This document shows, piece by piece, positions 1 through 6,765 of a DNA stretch of 7,859 nucleotides. Origin of the DNA: Candidatus Iainarchaeum sp. (GTDB taxonomy: Archaea; Iainarchaeota; Iainarchaeia; Iainarchaeales; DTGL01). Location of the stretch: assembly GCA_017608575.1 (NCBI GenBank), contig JAFCFP010000048.1:1-7859 (forward strand), in the 5' to 3' direction. Below the pieces are notes generated by a model, which saw nothing but the letters and a program-made list of their open reading frames with translations, ran no database searches and was not told where the DNA came from. The stretch's first letter is position 1, and every line of letters starts with the position of its first letter. The position numbers and the translations under genes were made by a program.

Positions 1-1910
1 TTTCCAATGGTTGGCTTTGCTTCGCTTGGTTTCCTTGTTGTCAACGTATTGCTTGGTTGGTTTGAAGAAGGTTTTTCTCCAATTTTTTTCTGGAACTTTT
101 CCAGCAATTTTTCCATTCTTTCAGTGCTTTTTTGCATTTCTTGCATTGTTTTTTCTTTCTTTAAAGTTGTAACTCTTACAATCTTTTCAACCAGTCCGCC
201 AAACTCATAGCCTTTTGCAAGAATGCTTATTTTTGCATCCCTTGCCATTGGAGGCATTGGTGGAATATCATAATAGCATTTGATCATTTTTCCACCACCA
301 GCGCAATTCATTTTCTTGTTTTTCACGACATTGAACGTTGTATTGGTTGAAGGGCTTTTCACTGACAAAAAAACTCCGCGCGGACTAGCGAGGCCTTCCT
401 TGTCGATAAGGTCAACAAAAATTCTATTAGGAACATCAATTGCAAGAAAGTCATTTCCAATTCTTATTTCTGGCGGCATTGAATGCCTGGTTTTCCTTGC
501 AGGGACTGGAATTTTTCCAATTTTTTCCACAATGCCTCCAAAAGGATTGCCTGCTCTTGGCGGCACAATGGGAGCCTGTTTTGAAGGCATTTGCTTTGCA
601 GTCATTAGTCTGCCAGTAAACCCGCTTTTAAAGACAAAAAACAAAACAATTGCAACAATTGCAATTATCACAATTCCCAAAACCAAAAACCAAATGTGAT
701 AGCCAAACGCTGGAGCAAAATCTGTTTCAATTGTTTTCTCGCCGGAAAAATCGCTCTCGGTTATTTTAATTGAAATCTTTTTCTTTCCAGGCGTGATTGG
801 ATTGAAAAGAATTGCTTTATATTTTCCGGTTTCCTCATCCAAAACGAACACAGCGTTCTGTTCTTTTCCGTCAACAAAAATTTTTGCCTCTATTGAATCC
901 TTGTTTAATTTTTCTTCATCAACATAAAGCGCAATAACAATTTCCTTCAATTCCTGTTCGAAAGGAGAGTATGTTCCAGCGCTTGGTTCAACGAATTCAA
1001 TTTGCAGTTCTTTCCTTGGAGGCAATGGCTTTTTTGCAAAGCCAACAACGCTATTGCTTTTATCCGATTGGTTTCCGGCAAAATCCACGGCCACAACATA
1101 GTACTCATAATTTTTATCCAATTCAATGTTCTCGTCGTTGAAATTCAAATCCTTTGTTGCAACAACAAGCTCTCCGTTTCTGTAAACATTGTATTCTTTT
1201 ATTCCACTGACTGCATCGCTTGAAGCACTCCATTCAAGAAAAACACTTTTTCCAGTGCTTTCAGCGCTTAATTGCTGGACTTTTTCCGGTTTTCCCAAAT
1301 CAAGACCTGCCCATGTTTCTTGCAATGACTCATTTTTTCCATCAGCATAATCCGAATAAAATTCAATCGAATGCTTTCCCTCTGTTGAAATGCTTATTTC
1401 TGTTCCCTCAACCCATTCACTGTTATCAACCCTGTAATATGTTTTCCTGCACTTTTCCGCGAGTTCAGTGCAAGTAAGCGAAACAGTGAACGCGGCATTA
1501 AACCATTTTTCAACATTCACAGCTGTTGTTTTAAGCGGAAACTCGCCAGTGGTAAAGGTTTTTATTTGCCCATAATCAATGCCATCAGAGTTTTGCACCA
1601 CTGCCCTAAAATAATAAGTTGTTTCAGCATCAAGCCCTGAAAGGGTTTGATAAAAATGAGAAGGAGAATTCTTAACCTGCCATTTGGTTTTTTGACCCAA
1701 TTCCTCTGTTTTTCCATACTCAAACCAAACCCTGCAACTTTTACCCCCTGTTTCAATAACATTTCCAACCATTCTTGCCTTGCTGAACCTGATGGAGTCA
1801 GCATCACTGGTTTCCGCTTTCGGTGGCAAAGCATTCACTGAAGCAAAAAACCAAATCATTAAAATTATTGCAAAAAGCAACGCTGTCTTTTTTTTAAGGA
1901 AAGCATTCAT
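1..1910 (-). CDS. Secreted single-pass membrane protein with fibronectin type III and Ig-like domains (partial, C-terminus off window)
   Basis: An uninterrupted reading frame of 636 codons runs from an ATG at 1910 off the left edge, so the C-terminus is missing. Residues 1-28 form a signal peptide (Lys-rich start, then a hydrophobic stretch). Residues about 38-121 look like a fibronectin type III domain (the LDAETTYYFRAVV turn is typical). Residues about 135-195 resemble an OmpL47-type Ig-like repeat (YYRVDNSEWVEGTEISIS). Residues about 208-292 are a second FnIII domain (FLEWSAS, YNVYRNGE, YEYYVVAVD). A further beta-rich domain covers about 302-398. One transmembrane helix lies at about 405-427, followed by FKSGFTGR as a positive stop-transfer. 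The inside part has a Pro-rich linker, a beta-rich module (about 480-580) and a Lys/Glu coiled coil (about 583-611). The layout suggests an envelope-anchored protein with an extracellular stalk; its binding partner cannot be told. A Shine-Dalgarno AAAGGTG lies 5 nt before the start. Confidence 0.85.
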   Translation of the reverse strand, partial: MNAFLKKKTALLFAIILMIWFFASVNALPPKAETSDADSIRFSKARMVGNVIETGGKSCRVWFEYGKTEELGQKTKWQVKNSPSHFYQTLSGLDAETTYYFRAVVQNSDGIDYGQIKTFTTGEFPLKTTAVNVEKWFNAAFTVSLTCTELAEKCRKTYYRVDNSEWVEGTEISISTEGKHSIEFYSDYADGKNESLQETWAGLDLGKPEKVQQLSAESTGKSVFLEWSASSDAVSGIKEYNVYRNGELVVATKDLNFNDENIELDKNYEYYVVAVDFAGNQSDKSNSVVGFAKKPLPPRKELQIEFVEPSAGTYSPFEQELKEIVIALYVDEEKLNKDSIEAKIFVDGKEQNAVFVLDEETGKYKAILFNPITPGKKKISIKITESDFSGEKTIETDFAPAFGYHIWFLVLGIVIIAIVAIVLFFVFKSGFTGRLMTAKQMPSKQAPIVPPRAGNPFGGIVEKIGKIPVPARKTRHSMPPEIRIGNDFLAIDVPNRIFVDLIDKEGLASPRGVFLSVKSPSTNTTFNVVKNKKMNCAGGGKMIKCYYDIPPMPPMARDAKISILAKGYEFGGLVEKIVRVTTLKKEKTMQEMQKSTERMEKLLEKFQKKIGEKPSSNQPSNTLTTRKPSEAKPTIG

Positions 1911-1940
1911 ATGTGCACCTTTCAATTAATTGTTTATTGT

Positions 1941-1950
1941 TATATTTAAA
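1941..1950 (-). promoter_or_regulatory. Archaeal TATA box for the secreted membrane protein gene
   Basis: On the minus strand this reads TTTAAATATA, a near-ideal archaeal TATA box, preceded by AAAGC where a BRE would lie. A start site about 26 nt downstream falls near 1919, giving a very short leader that still holds the Shine-Dalgarno AAAGGTG at 1916-1922. The gene therefore probably has its own promoter in the 74-bp gap after alaS. Confidence 0.6.
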
Positions 1951-1984
1951 GCTTTTGAACAAGCTGAAGAGCATTGAAACAGGT

Positions 1985-4663
1985 TTACTTTTCAAGCAAT
2001 TCTTTTAACCTAGCTGAGTTTTCCACTCTGCCAGCAGCCATCCTTTCTGAGCCACCGCCTTTTCCACCAGCTTTGGCAAGTATTTTTTGCAGTTCTTCCC
2101 TTGCATTCTTTTTGCTCTTTGAACCGCAAAATACAACCACGTTCTCTTTTGTTCCAAGAACAAGCACTATGCCAGCGCGTTTTTCAATCACTCTGTTGCC
2201 AATTTCCATTAACGCTTTTGAATCAATTCCTTCAATGTATTCCTTTATTATTTTGCCTTTCTTTTCCATTAACTCCCTGCTTTTTGCTTCCGCTATTTTT
2301 TGGCGGGCTTTTTCTAATTCCTTTCTCAGTTCTTTCCACTCGTGGAAAAACCTTTCAGTGGAATGTGGCAACTCCTGTGCTTGCACTGAAAGGTTTTTTG
2401 CAGCCTTTTCCAGTAATTCCTCGCGTTGATGCATTACCCTGAGAGCAGGTTCACCGCATGCAAACACAATTCTTTCAATGCCATCCTGCACGCTCTCTCT
2501 TTTCAGTATTTTGAAAAAGCCAATTTCACCAGTGCTTTTCACATGCGTTCCACCGCATGCTTCAACATCAACTCCTTTAATGTTCACAATGCGCAGAATT
2601 TTTCCCGGCACATAGCCGCCTTGGTACAAAATAAAGCCATACTTTTTTTCAGCTTCATTGCGCGGCATTTCCTGAATGTGAACCGGCAGGTTTTGTTGAA
2701 TGCTTTTGTTAACCAAAAGCTCTAGTTCACGCAATTCCTCTGAAGTAATGCGCTTGTAATGGGTAATGTCCAAATGTGCTTTGTTTTCTTCTTTTCTTGC
2801 ACCAGCCTGCCACACGTGCTTGCCCAGCAAAGAGCGCGCAGCTGCATTCAATAAATGCGCAGCAGTGTGGTGTTTTTTTAATTGCTCTCTGCGCTTCAAA
2901 TCAATTTTTCCAATTACCCTCGTGCCTTTTTTGAATTCGCTCGGTTTCTTCACATAATGGTATATAACACCATTGAATTTTTCCACATCTTCAACTTCAA
3001 TGCCATTAAGTGTGCCATGGTCTGGAGCCTGTCCTCCTGAATCAGGGTAAAACAATGTCCTGTCCAAGATTATTGCTTTTCCATCAACACCCAATACCTT
3101 GGCTGAAAACTCTTCAATGTCTTTTTCCTCATAAAACAATTGCTTTGTTTTTTTGAATTTTTCCGCTTTGGCTTTCAAAGCTTTTGGCTTTGCTTTTTCG
3201 TTTTTCTGTGCAACCAATTGATAAAAGTTTTCAGGAATATCAATTTTTACGCCAAGCTTTTTTGCCTCTTCTTCAACCATTTCCACTGGAACACCATCAG
3301 ATTCATACAATTGAACTAATTGCTTTGTGGTAATTTTCTCTCCTTTTTTTGTTTTCTCCATCAATGCAGAAACCTTTTGAGAGCATTTCTTTTTAGTAAT
3401 TGAATACTTTTTTTCTTCTTCTCTCACCACTTCAATTGCTGAATCCACCCCCTCCAATAACGTGGCATCAAGCGGTTTAAGGGCTTCAGCGTGCCCTGCA
3501 AGAATTTCTGCATAATCCAAATTCAATCCAAACTCTTTGTCAAAGGCAAAAACCCTTCTCAAAACCAGTCTGAGATTATAACCACCACCAGCATTGCTTG
3601 GAAGCATTCCATCACTGACAGCATACAATACTGCCTTCAAATGGTCAGCTGCAGCATACAATGCCTGCAATGGCCTTATTTGCTTTGAAAAAACCCTTTC
3701 ATTAATACCCAAGTCATTGAATATTTTGTTCTTTTTTTCCTTAATGTTACCCTCTTCTACATCCAGACAACCAGAGCATTTTGCAAATTCTGCGAACTCT
3801 CTGTCATCAACCTCCAATCCAGCGTTATCCTTCATTTTAGGCAAAACACTTGCAAAAACAACATCATAACTCGTAGGAGTGCCATTAGTATACCACGCAA
3901 TTCTCTCCAATCCAGCACCCATGTCAATTACTTTTGTTTTCAATTCTTCGGCTTTGCCGTTAGCCAATTCCTTGAACTGCATGAACACAATGTTGCCCAA
4001 TTCAACTCCTTTCGCACAATACTCAATACAGGGTCCAAAAGTACCACCACCCATCCACACGTCTTCCTGAAATGCGAGTTCTTCCGCCTTCACTCCAATA
4101 ACCTTTGTCAAATAATTAAAGTCATGCATTACGGCTTCATTCTTCCAATAAAACAAGCCGGTTTTAGGAGAATTAAAAGCATGCTGTCCAAACATAATAA
4201 AAGCAGTGAAATGCTGTCCTGTCACGCCAACATTCTCCAAGTCCTTGAATCTAAGGGATGCTTGTGGAACAATAAGAGGGTTAGCCGGAGGAGCAATTTC
4301 ACCACTAACAACATATGGCTGGAAATCAATAATAGAAGCATTTGTAAAATAAAGGTCATCGCGCCACCTTGCAACAACCGGATAGCGTGGAATTGATTTA
4401 TGGCCGTGCTTTGTGAAATATTTTTCAATTGCTCTCCAGGTTTCAATATAGCCATAATGCTTTGTGCCCTTTCCAATGAATTCAAATCCCACACAGCTTG
4501 AATCTGCACAAGTTTTTCTTTTAGAATCCAGTGTCCAAAAAAAACGCCCGCATTTTTCACACTTCTTTCTCTCAAAACCCTTTTCAATCAAAAAATCCAC
4601 TGCATAATGCTTTTTCCATTCACGCGAAAAGCGTTCTCTAAGTTTTTCCTTTGACAAATTCAT
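1985..4663 (-). CDS. alaS: Alanyl-tRNA synthetase, archaeal type
   Basis: AlaRS attaches alanine to tRNA-Ala in the cytoplasm and clears misacylated Ser/Gly-tRNA-Ala. This 892-residue protein is full length for the archaeal form. The N-terminus carries the zinc-ribbon-like segment typical of archaeal AlaRS (CEKCG followed by CADSSC, about residues 35-57). The class II catalytic core follows, with RYPVVARWRDDLYFT (motif 2 region), VIDMGAGLERIAW and NLRLVLRRV. The editing domain has both metal-binding motifs: HTAAH at about 599-603 and CGGTH at about 703-707. The C-terminus has a coiled coil (about 740-810) and the C-Ala domain with Gly-rich GGKGGGSERMAAGR before a short helix. I chose the ATG at 4663; an in-frame TTG at 4672 would add three residues. 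There is no Shine-Dalgarno, and the TATA position suggests an almost leaderless mRNA. No key residue is missing. Confidence 0.98.
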   Translation of the reverse strand: MNLSKEKLRERFSREWKKHYAVDFLIEKGFERKKCEKCGRFFWTLDSKRKTCADSSCVGFEFIGKGTKHYGYIETWRAIEKYFTKHGHKSIPRYPVVARWRDDLYFTNASIIDFQPYVVSGEIAPPANPLIVPQASLRFKDLENVGVTGQHFTAFIMFGQHAFNSPKTGLFYWKNEAVMHDFNYLTKVIGVKAEELAFQEDVWMGGGTFGPCIEYCAKGVELGNIVFMQFKELANGKAEELKTKVIDMGAGLERIAWYTNGTPTSYDVVFASVLPKMKDNAGLEVDDREFAEFAKCSGCLDVEEGNIKEKKNKIFNDLGINERVFSKQIRPLQALYAAADHLKAVLYAVSDGMLPSNAGGGYNLRLVLRRVFAFDKEFGLNLDYAEILAGHAEALKPLDATLLEGVDSAIEVVREEEKKYSITKKKCSQKVSALMEKTKKGEKITTKQLVQLYESDGVPVEMVEEEAKKLGVKIDIPENFYQLVAQKNEKAKPKALKAKAEKFKKTKQLFYEEKDIEEFSAKVLGVDGKAIILDRTLFYPDSGGQAPDHGTLNGIEVEDVEKFNGVIYHYVKKPSEFKKGTRVIGKIDLKRREQLKKHHTAAHLLNAAARSLLGKHVWQAGARKEENKAHLDITHYKRITSEELRELELLVNKSIQQNLPVHIQEMPRNEAEKKYGFILYQGGYVPGKILRIVNIKGVDVEACGGTHVKSTGEIGFFKILKRESVQDGIERIVFACGEPALRVMHQREELLEKAAKNLSVQAQELPHSTERFFHEWKELRKELEKARQKIAEAKSRELMEKKGKIIKEYIEGIDSKALMEIGNRVIEKRAGIVLVLGTKENVVVFCGSKSKKNAREELQKILAKAGGKGGGSERMAAGRVENSARLKELLEK

Positions 4664-4693
4664 AAAAACCAAACATAATATAGTAAAGAGAAA

Positions 4694-4701
4694 TAATTAA
4701 A
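4694..4701 (-). promoter_or_regulatory. Probable TATA box for alaS
   Basis: The minus strand reads TTTAATTA inside CCTTTAATTATTT. Its centre lies about 26 nt before a start site near 4671, which would leave a leader of only about 8 nt. This agrees with the lack of a Shine-Dalgarno at alaS. It is a weaker match than the other TATA boxes in the window. Confidence 0.4.
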
Positions 4702-4734
4702 GGCTTGCTTTCCAAGCGTTTTCCAAATCATTGC

Positions 4735-4748
4735 AAAAAACGAAAAAA
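4735..4748 (-). terminator. Oligo-T terminator of the RNase P RNA gene
   Basis: Immediately 3' of the RNase P RNA the minus strand has two runs of six T separated by CG (TTTTTTCGTTTTTT). Archaeal RNA polymerase terminates at such U tracts without needing a hairpin. The tract lies between the RNA gene and the alaS promoter. Confidence 0.6.
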
Positions 4749-4997
4749 GAGAGCAGTGGAGAGTAAGCCGCCTTCTGTTGCCTGTGCTTGCGCACAAGTG
4801 CTGGCATTCGTCTTAGCGCCTCTTGGGGCTTGCACCCAACCTGCAGCCGTTTCATTTCCCTTTCAGGAATATCGTTTCTGCTCCGCAGGATGCCTTCTCA
4901 GGCATACGCTTTTCACGTTTTTTAATGGGTGGGCGGACTTTCCTCAGTTCAAACCCTGCAATGCAGGGGAACCGTTAGCCAGCCTTCCACTACTCTC
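4749..4997 (-). ncRNA. rnpB: RNase P RNA (catalytic RNA of tRNA 5'-end maturation)
   Basis: RNase P RNA cleaves 5' leaders from precursor tRNAs as a complex with archaeal Rpp proteins. The minus strand carries the hallmark CR-I sequence GAGGAAAGTCCGCCC (4945-4931) and CR-V sequence ACAGAAGGCGGCTTA (4778-4764). These pair to form P4: AAG-U-CCGCC with GGCGGCUU, keeping the universally conserved bulged U (4937). The ends pair as P1: GAGAGTAGTGGA (4997-4986) with TCCACTGCTCTC (4760-4749), 12 pairs with one G-U. A P3-like hairpin has a CCCUGC/GCAGGG stem extended by GUUC/GAAC. At about 249 nt it is short for an archaeal RNase P RNA (commonly around 300 nt or more), so some peripheral helices are probably reduced. 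Ends were set from P1. An open frame on the other strand here is a chance reading. Confidence 0.96.
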
Positions 4998-5022
4998 AAT
5001 AAATAAATATACCCAAAAGAGG

Positions 5023-5028
5023 TTTAAA
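5023..5028 (-). promoter_or_regulatory. TATA box of the RNase P RNA gene
   Basis: The minus strand reads TTTAAA within TTTTTTAAACC. Its centre is about 28 nt before the first base of P1 at 4997, the spacing expected for an archaeal promoter starting right at the mature 5' end. Confidence 0.6.
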
Positions 5029-5054
5029 AAAGTGAGTTTTTAAAAGAATTGAAA

Positions 5055-5168
5055 AAATTTAAAAAAATAAGAATTGTGTGCATGGGTGAGTAGTTGCCAA
5101 GTTATTAGGATGTTAAGAGAAACCTCGGGTTTTTAGTGTCAGTCAGCTGAAATGCTCGCCGAAGCTCG
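5055..5168 (-). repeat. Direct repeat copy 1: duplicated 3' end of 23S rRNA plus downstream flank
   Basis: Bases 5063-5168 align without gaps to 7539-7644 at the authentic 23S end, with three mismatches in 106 bp, all clustered at 5100-5103. Bases 5055-5145 are identical over 91 bp to copy 2 (6675-6765). The copy holds the last roughly 60 nt of 23S and about 45 bp of flank. Homology stops abruptly at 5168, within the UUCG-capped hairpin near the 23S end: the loop side CGAGC is kept, but the outer GATG of the 5' arm is replaced. The MazF module promoter begins about 12 bp beyond. Confidence 0.92.
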
Positions 5169-5179
5169 TATTAGATAGA

Positions 5180-5218
5180 TTTAAATGAACATTCCCTTAT
5201 TTTACTTATTTAAGGTGA
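5180..5218 (+). promoter_or_regulatory. Promoter and Shine-Dalgarno of the RHH/MazF module
   Basis: A TATA box TTTAAAT lies at 5180-5186, predicting a start near 5210. A Shine-Dalgarno AGGTGA at 5213-5218 lies 4 nt before a GTG start at 5223. The promoter begins only about 12 bp from the broken end of repeat copy 1, so the module carries its own expression signals. No palindromic operator is obvious here. Confidence 0.5.
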
Positions 5219-5222
5219 TTAT

Positions 5223-5426
5223 GTGGTTAATATGACTTTGGCTGTTCCTGAGCGCCTTCATAGGATTATGAAGAAGCATTCTGAGATTAAATGGACCGAG
5301 GTCGCGAGGAAGGCCATTGAAAAAAAAGCAAGGGCGCTTGAAGCAGAGAAGGATGAGTGGAGAAAATACGCATTAAAGCATGCATTGGAAGACTGGGATG
5401 AGGCGGATGAACTCATCAACTATTGA
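5223..5426 (+). CDS. Ribbon-helix-helix antitoxin of a MazF-type module
   Basis: A 67-residue protein whose first residues (VNMTLAVPERL) form the beta strand of a ribbon-helix-helix fold, followed by two helices (about 11-19 and 25-42; IKWTEVARKAIEKKA is typical of archaeal VapB/RHH antitoxins). The C-terminus is acidic and aromatic (EDWDEADELINY), the kind of flexible tail that wraps a toxin. As a family, such proteins dimerise, bind their own promoter and neutralise the partner toxin. The GTG at 5223 is preferred because of AGGTGA just upstream; an ATG at 5232 would drop three residues. The ATG at 5221 is out of frame and meets a stop after four codons. The gene overlaps the downstream MazF-like gene by 20 bp, so the two are surely translationally coupled. 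The RHH fold is clear; the partner assignment rests on adjacency. Confidence 0.8.
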   Translation: MVNMTLAVPERLHRIMKKHSEIKWTEVARKAIEKKARALEAEKDEWRKYALKHALEDWDEADELINY

Positions 5427-5757
5427 GCAGGGCGAACTGGTTGTTGCAGATATTTTGTTTGCTGAACAGGTCGGAGTAAAAAGACGCCTTGCACTTGTTA
5501 TCAGTAGCACTGCTTTCAATAAAAAGTCTCATGATGTAGTTGTGTTGAAGGTTACGTCGCAGGGCAGTAACACTTTTTTTGATGTTCAATTGTCAAATGC
5601 GGACACCTTAAAGAAGTCGTTGAAGAGGGACAGCACTATCATGGTTGATTTCCCGGTTGTTATAGTTAAGGAAAACATTCTTGCAAGACCGGACAAGATT
5701 AATCAAAAGAAACTCAACGAAGTAAAGCAGAAAATCAAGAAATTGTTCGATTTATAA
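5407..5757 (+). CDS. MazF/PemK-family endoribonuclease toxin
   Basis: MazF-type toxins are cytoplasmic endoribonucleases that cleave mRNA or other RNA at short motifs. This 116-residue protein has the family layout: QGELVVADILF at residues 8-18 as the first strand, RRLALVIS at 26-33 matching the usual RPALVIS, and VVVLKVTS ending at 51 matching the strand that ends in TS. The Arg (27) and Thr (50) that correspond to the catalytic pair appear to be kept. The usual Pro after the Arg is Leu here. A C-terminal amphipathic helix (about 98-113, NQKKLNEVKQKIKKLF) is standard. I chose the ATG at 5407, which overlaps the antitoxin gene; in-frame ATGs at 5398 and 5380 would add 3 or 9 residues. The stop codon lies only 5 bp before a fragment of 23S rRNA sequence. 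The toxin looks intact. Confidence 0.87.
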   Translation: MNSSTIEQGELVVADILFAEQVGVKRRLALVISSTAFNKKSHDVVVLKVTSQGSNTFFDVQLSNADTLKKSLKRDSTIMVDFPVVIVKENILARPDKINQKKLNEVKQKIKKLFDL

Positions 5758-5762
5758 ATCAG

Positions 5763-5797
5763 TTCGGGAATTGCCGTCTCTTTTCAGGGAGCGCTTC
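5763..5797 (-). pseudogene. Internal fragment of 23S rRNA (remnant of a duplicated 23S 3' region)
   Basis: Aligned without gaps to the intact gene at 7722-7756, about 31 of 35 positions match, including an unbroken 13-base run CTCTTTTCAGGGA and a 9-base run TTCGGGAAT. Orientation and order relative to repeat copy 1 are the same as in the true gene. The 77 bp of 23S between the two matching parts (7645-7721) are replaced by the 594 bp carrying the RHH/MazF pair. The four substitutions show it has drifted, as expected for non-functional rRNA sequence. Confidence 0.75.
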
Positions 5798-5820
5798 AAA
5801 CACAAAACACAAAAGAAAGG

Positions 5821-5828
5821 ATTAAATA
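5821..5828 (+). promoter_or_regulatory. Putative TATA box of the lipoprotein gene
   Basis: ATTAAATA lies about 34 bp before the TTG start at 5859, predicting transcription from near 5850. GGTGG at 5850-5854 could act as a Shine-Dalgarno 4 nt before the start, so the leader would be very short. Confidence 0.4.
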
Positions 5829-5858
5829 GTTGAAAATCTTATTCTAGTTGGTGGTTTA

Positions 5859-6518
5859 TTGAAAAAGAAGGTTTGGATAATCACTTCATTTTTACTAATT
5901 GGATTAATGATATTTTTTGGTTGTACTCAAGAAACTGCTGAATTGAAAATCCCGACTCCAACACCAGCGCCCAAGCAAATCCCAGAACAAACCAAAACAC
6001 CCACACCAACTTTGACTCCTATGCCGATGCTGACTCCTACACCCAATTTTAGTGGATGGAAAACTTATAGGCATGAAAGCTTTGGTTATAGATTCAAATA
6101 TCCAAGTAATTGGTTCATTAGAAGAGCAGATTTTATGGAGACCGGCACAATAGTTCTTATACCGCCAGAAGTGGAAGTTCCTGATAATCTTTCTTACTCC
6201 TTCTTCAAAGATAATCCTTTTATAGGCATTATGCCCACGGAGAGAAAATTAGAATTGGAAGAATTTACAGGCGAGGAAGGGTTTAATACATTTGAAAATA
6301 ATTATGGCATTCGGGTAATCGAATATTTTTACCCCGATCCAGTAGTTAACGAAAGGTCTTACCATAGGGCATATATTGAATACTATGGTCCCGCCCAATA
6401 TATTGATACTTTTGAAGGAGAACAGGAAGTTTTGTCTATAGAGCTAGAGACAGTAAAAGACAAAGTTACAACTGAAGTTTTTCAAAAAATTTTAGAAAAT
6501 TTTAATTTTGTTCAATAG
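5859..6518 (+). CDS. Predicted lipoprotein with a Thr/Pro-rich linker and a PsbP-like domain
   Basis: A 219-residue protein that begins with a lipoprotein signal: KKK, a hydrophobic core (residues 5-20) and FFGC with Cys22 as the expected lipidated residue. The lipobox is slightly unusual because Phe precedes Gly. Residues 32-62 are a low-complexity Thr/Pro linker (TPTPAP, TPTPTLTP), common in surface-exposed archaeal proteins. From about residue 66 a globular domain starts with YRHESFGYRFKYPSNWF, the signature opening of the PsbP/Mog1-like alpha-beta fold often fused to lipoprotein anchors; this assignment is by pattern only. It is likely held at the outer face of the membrane. Its function is not known. 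The start is a TTG at 5859; no in-frame ATG lies before the signal peptide. It sits on the plus strand between a 23S fragment and repeat copy 2, so it belongs to the accessory island. Confidence 0.85.
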   Translation: MKKKVWIITSFLLIGLMIFFGCTQETAELKIPTPTPAPKQIPEQTKTPTPTLTPMPMLTPTPNFSGWKTYRHESFGYRFKYPSNWFIRRADFMETGTIVLIPPEVEVPDNLSYSFFKDNPFIGIMPTERKLELEEFTGEEGFNTFENNYGIRVIEYFYPDPVVNERSYHRAYIEYYGPAQYIDTFEGEQEVLSIELETVKDKVTTEVFQKILENFNFVQ

Positions 6519-6674
6519 CTAATTAGGGTTTGATTCTATATGTCTGTATTATTAAAGGCAGGATAATAACATCAATTTGCCCGGCTAACCGCATGCTTAA
6601 TTTCGAAAGAAAAATGGAGTAATCCTGCATAGGAAGCGTTGCCCGTTAACCGCGCGTAACTTGGGTTTTTAGGT
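6519..6674. other. Non-coding spacer with short repeated motifs
   Basis: This 156-bp stretch holds no gene that I can support. It has a pair of imperfect direct repeats (TTGCCCGGCTAACCGC at 6577-6592 and TTGCCCGTTAACCGC at 6639-6653) and a 7-bp inverted pair (GCAGGAT at 6558-6564, ATCCTGC at 6622-6628) that could close a 57-nt loop. Just before copy 2, AACTTGGGTTTTTAG (6658-6672) resembles AACCTCGGGTTTTTAG from the 23S end, perhaps debris of a further copy. Confidence 0.4.
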
Positions 6675-6765
6675 AAATTTAAAAAAATAAGAATTGTGTG
6701 CATGGGTGAGTAGTTGCCAAGTTATTAGGATGTTAAGAGAAACCTCGGGTTTTTAGTGTCAGTCA
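6675..6765 (-). repeat. Direct repeat copy 2: 23S rRNA 3' terminus plus flank
   Basis: Identical over all 91 bp to 5055-5145 and, over 83 bp, matching the authentic 23S end (7539-7621) with the same three mismatches that copy 1 has. It keeps only the last roughly 38 nt of 23S (6728-6765) plus the downstream flank. The 23S-side boundary coincides with the stop codon of the winged-helix gene (TGA, 6765-6763). The T-rich tail of the repeat would lie just after that operon and could end its transcription. Confidence 0.92.

Noticed and set aside
1562..1834. 90-codon minus-strand frame inside the secreted protein gene
   Set aside because: It is out of frame with a continuous 636-codon reading frame that has a signal peptide, FnIII domains and a promoter.
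1974..4672. Many plus-strand open frames opposite alaS, and a second minus frame at 4222-4587
   Set aside because: All overlap the fully conserved alaS frame and are chance readings of its complement or other frames.
4663..4672. TTG start for alaS three codons upstream
   Set aside because: An ATG at 4663 gives the usual archaeal AlaRS N-terminus, and neither start has a Shine-Dalgarno; the predicted transcription start is almost at 4671.
4705..5043. 112-codon open frame on the plus strand
   Set aside because: It lies opposite the RNase P RNA, whose conserved P1, P4 and CR motifs explain the sequence; the predicted peptide has no recognisable features.
6519..6674. A tRNA gene in the spacer before copy 2
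   Set aside because: No T-loop consensus GGTTCGAATCC-like motif and no cloverleaf could be drawn from the GC-richer motifs.
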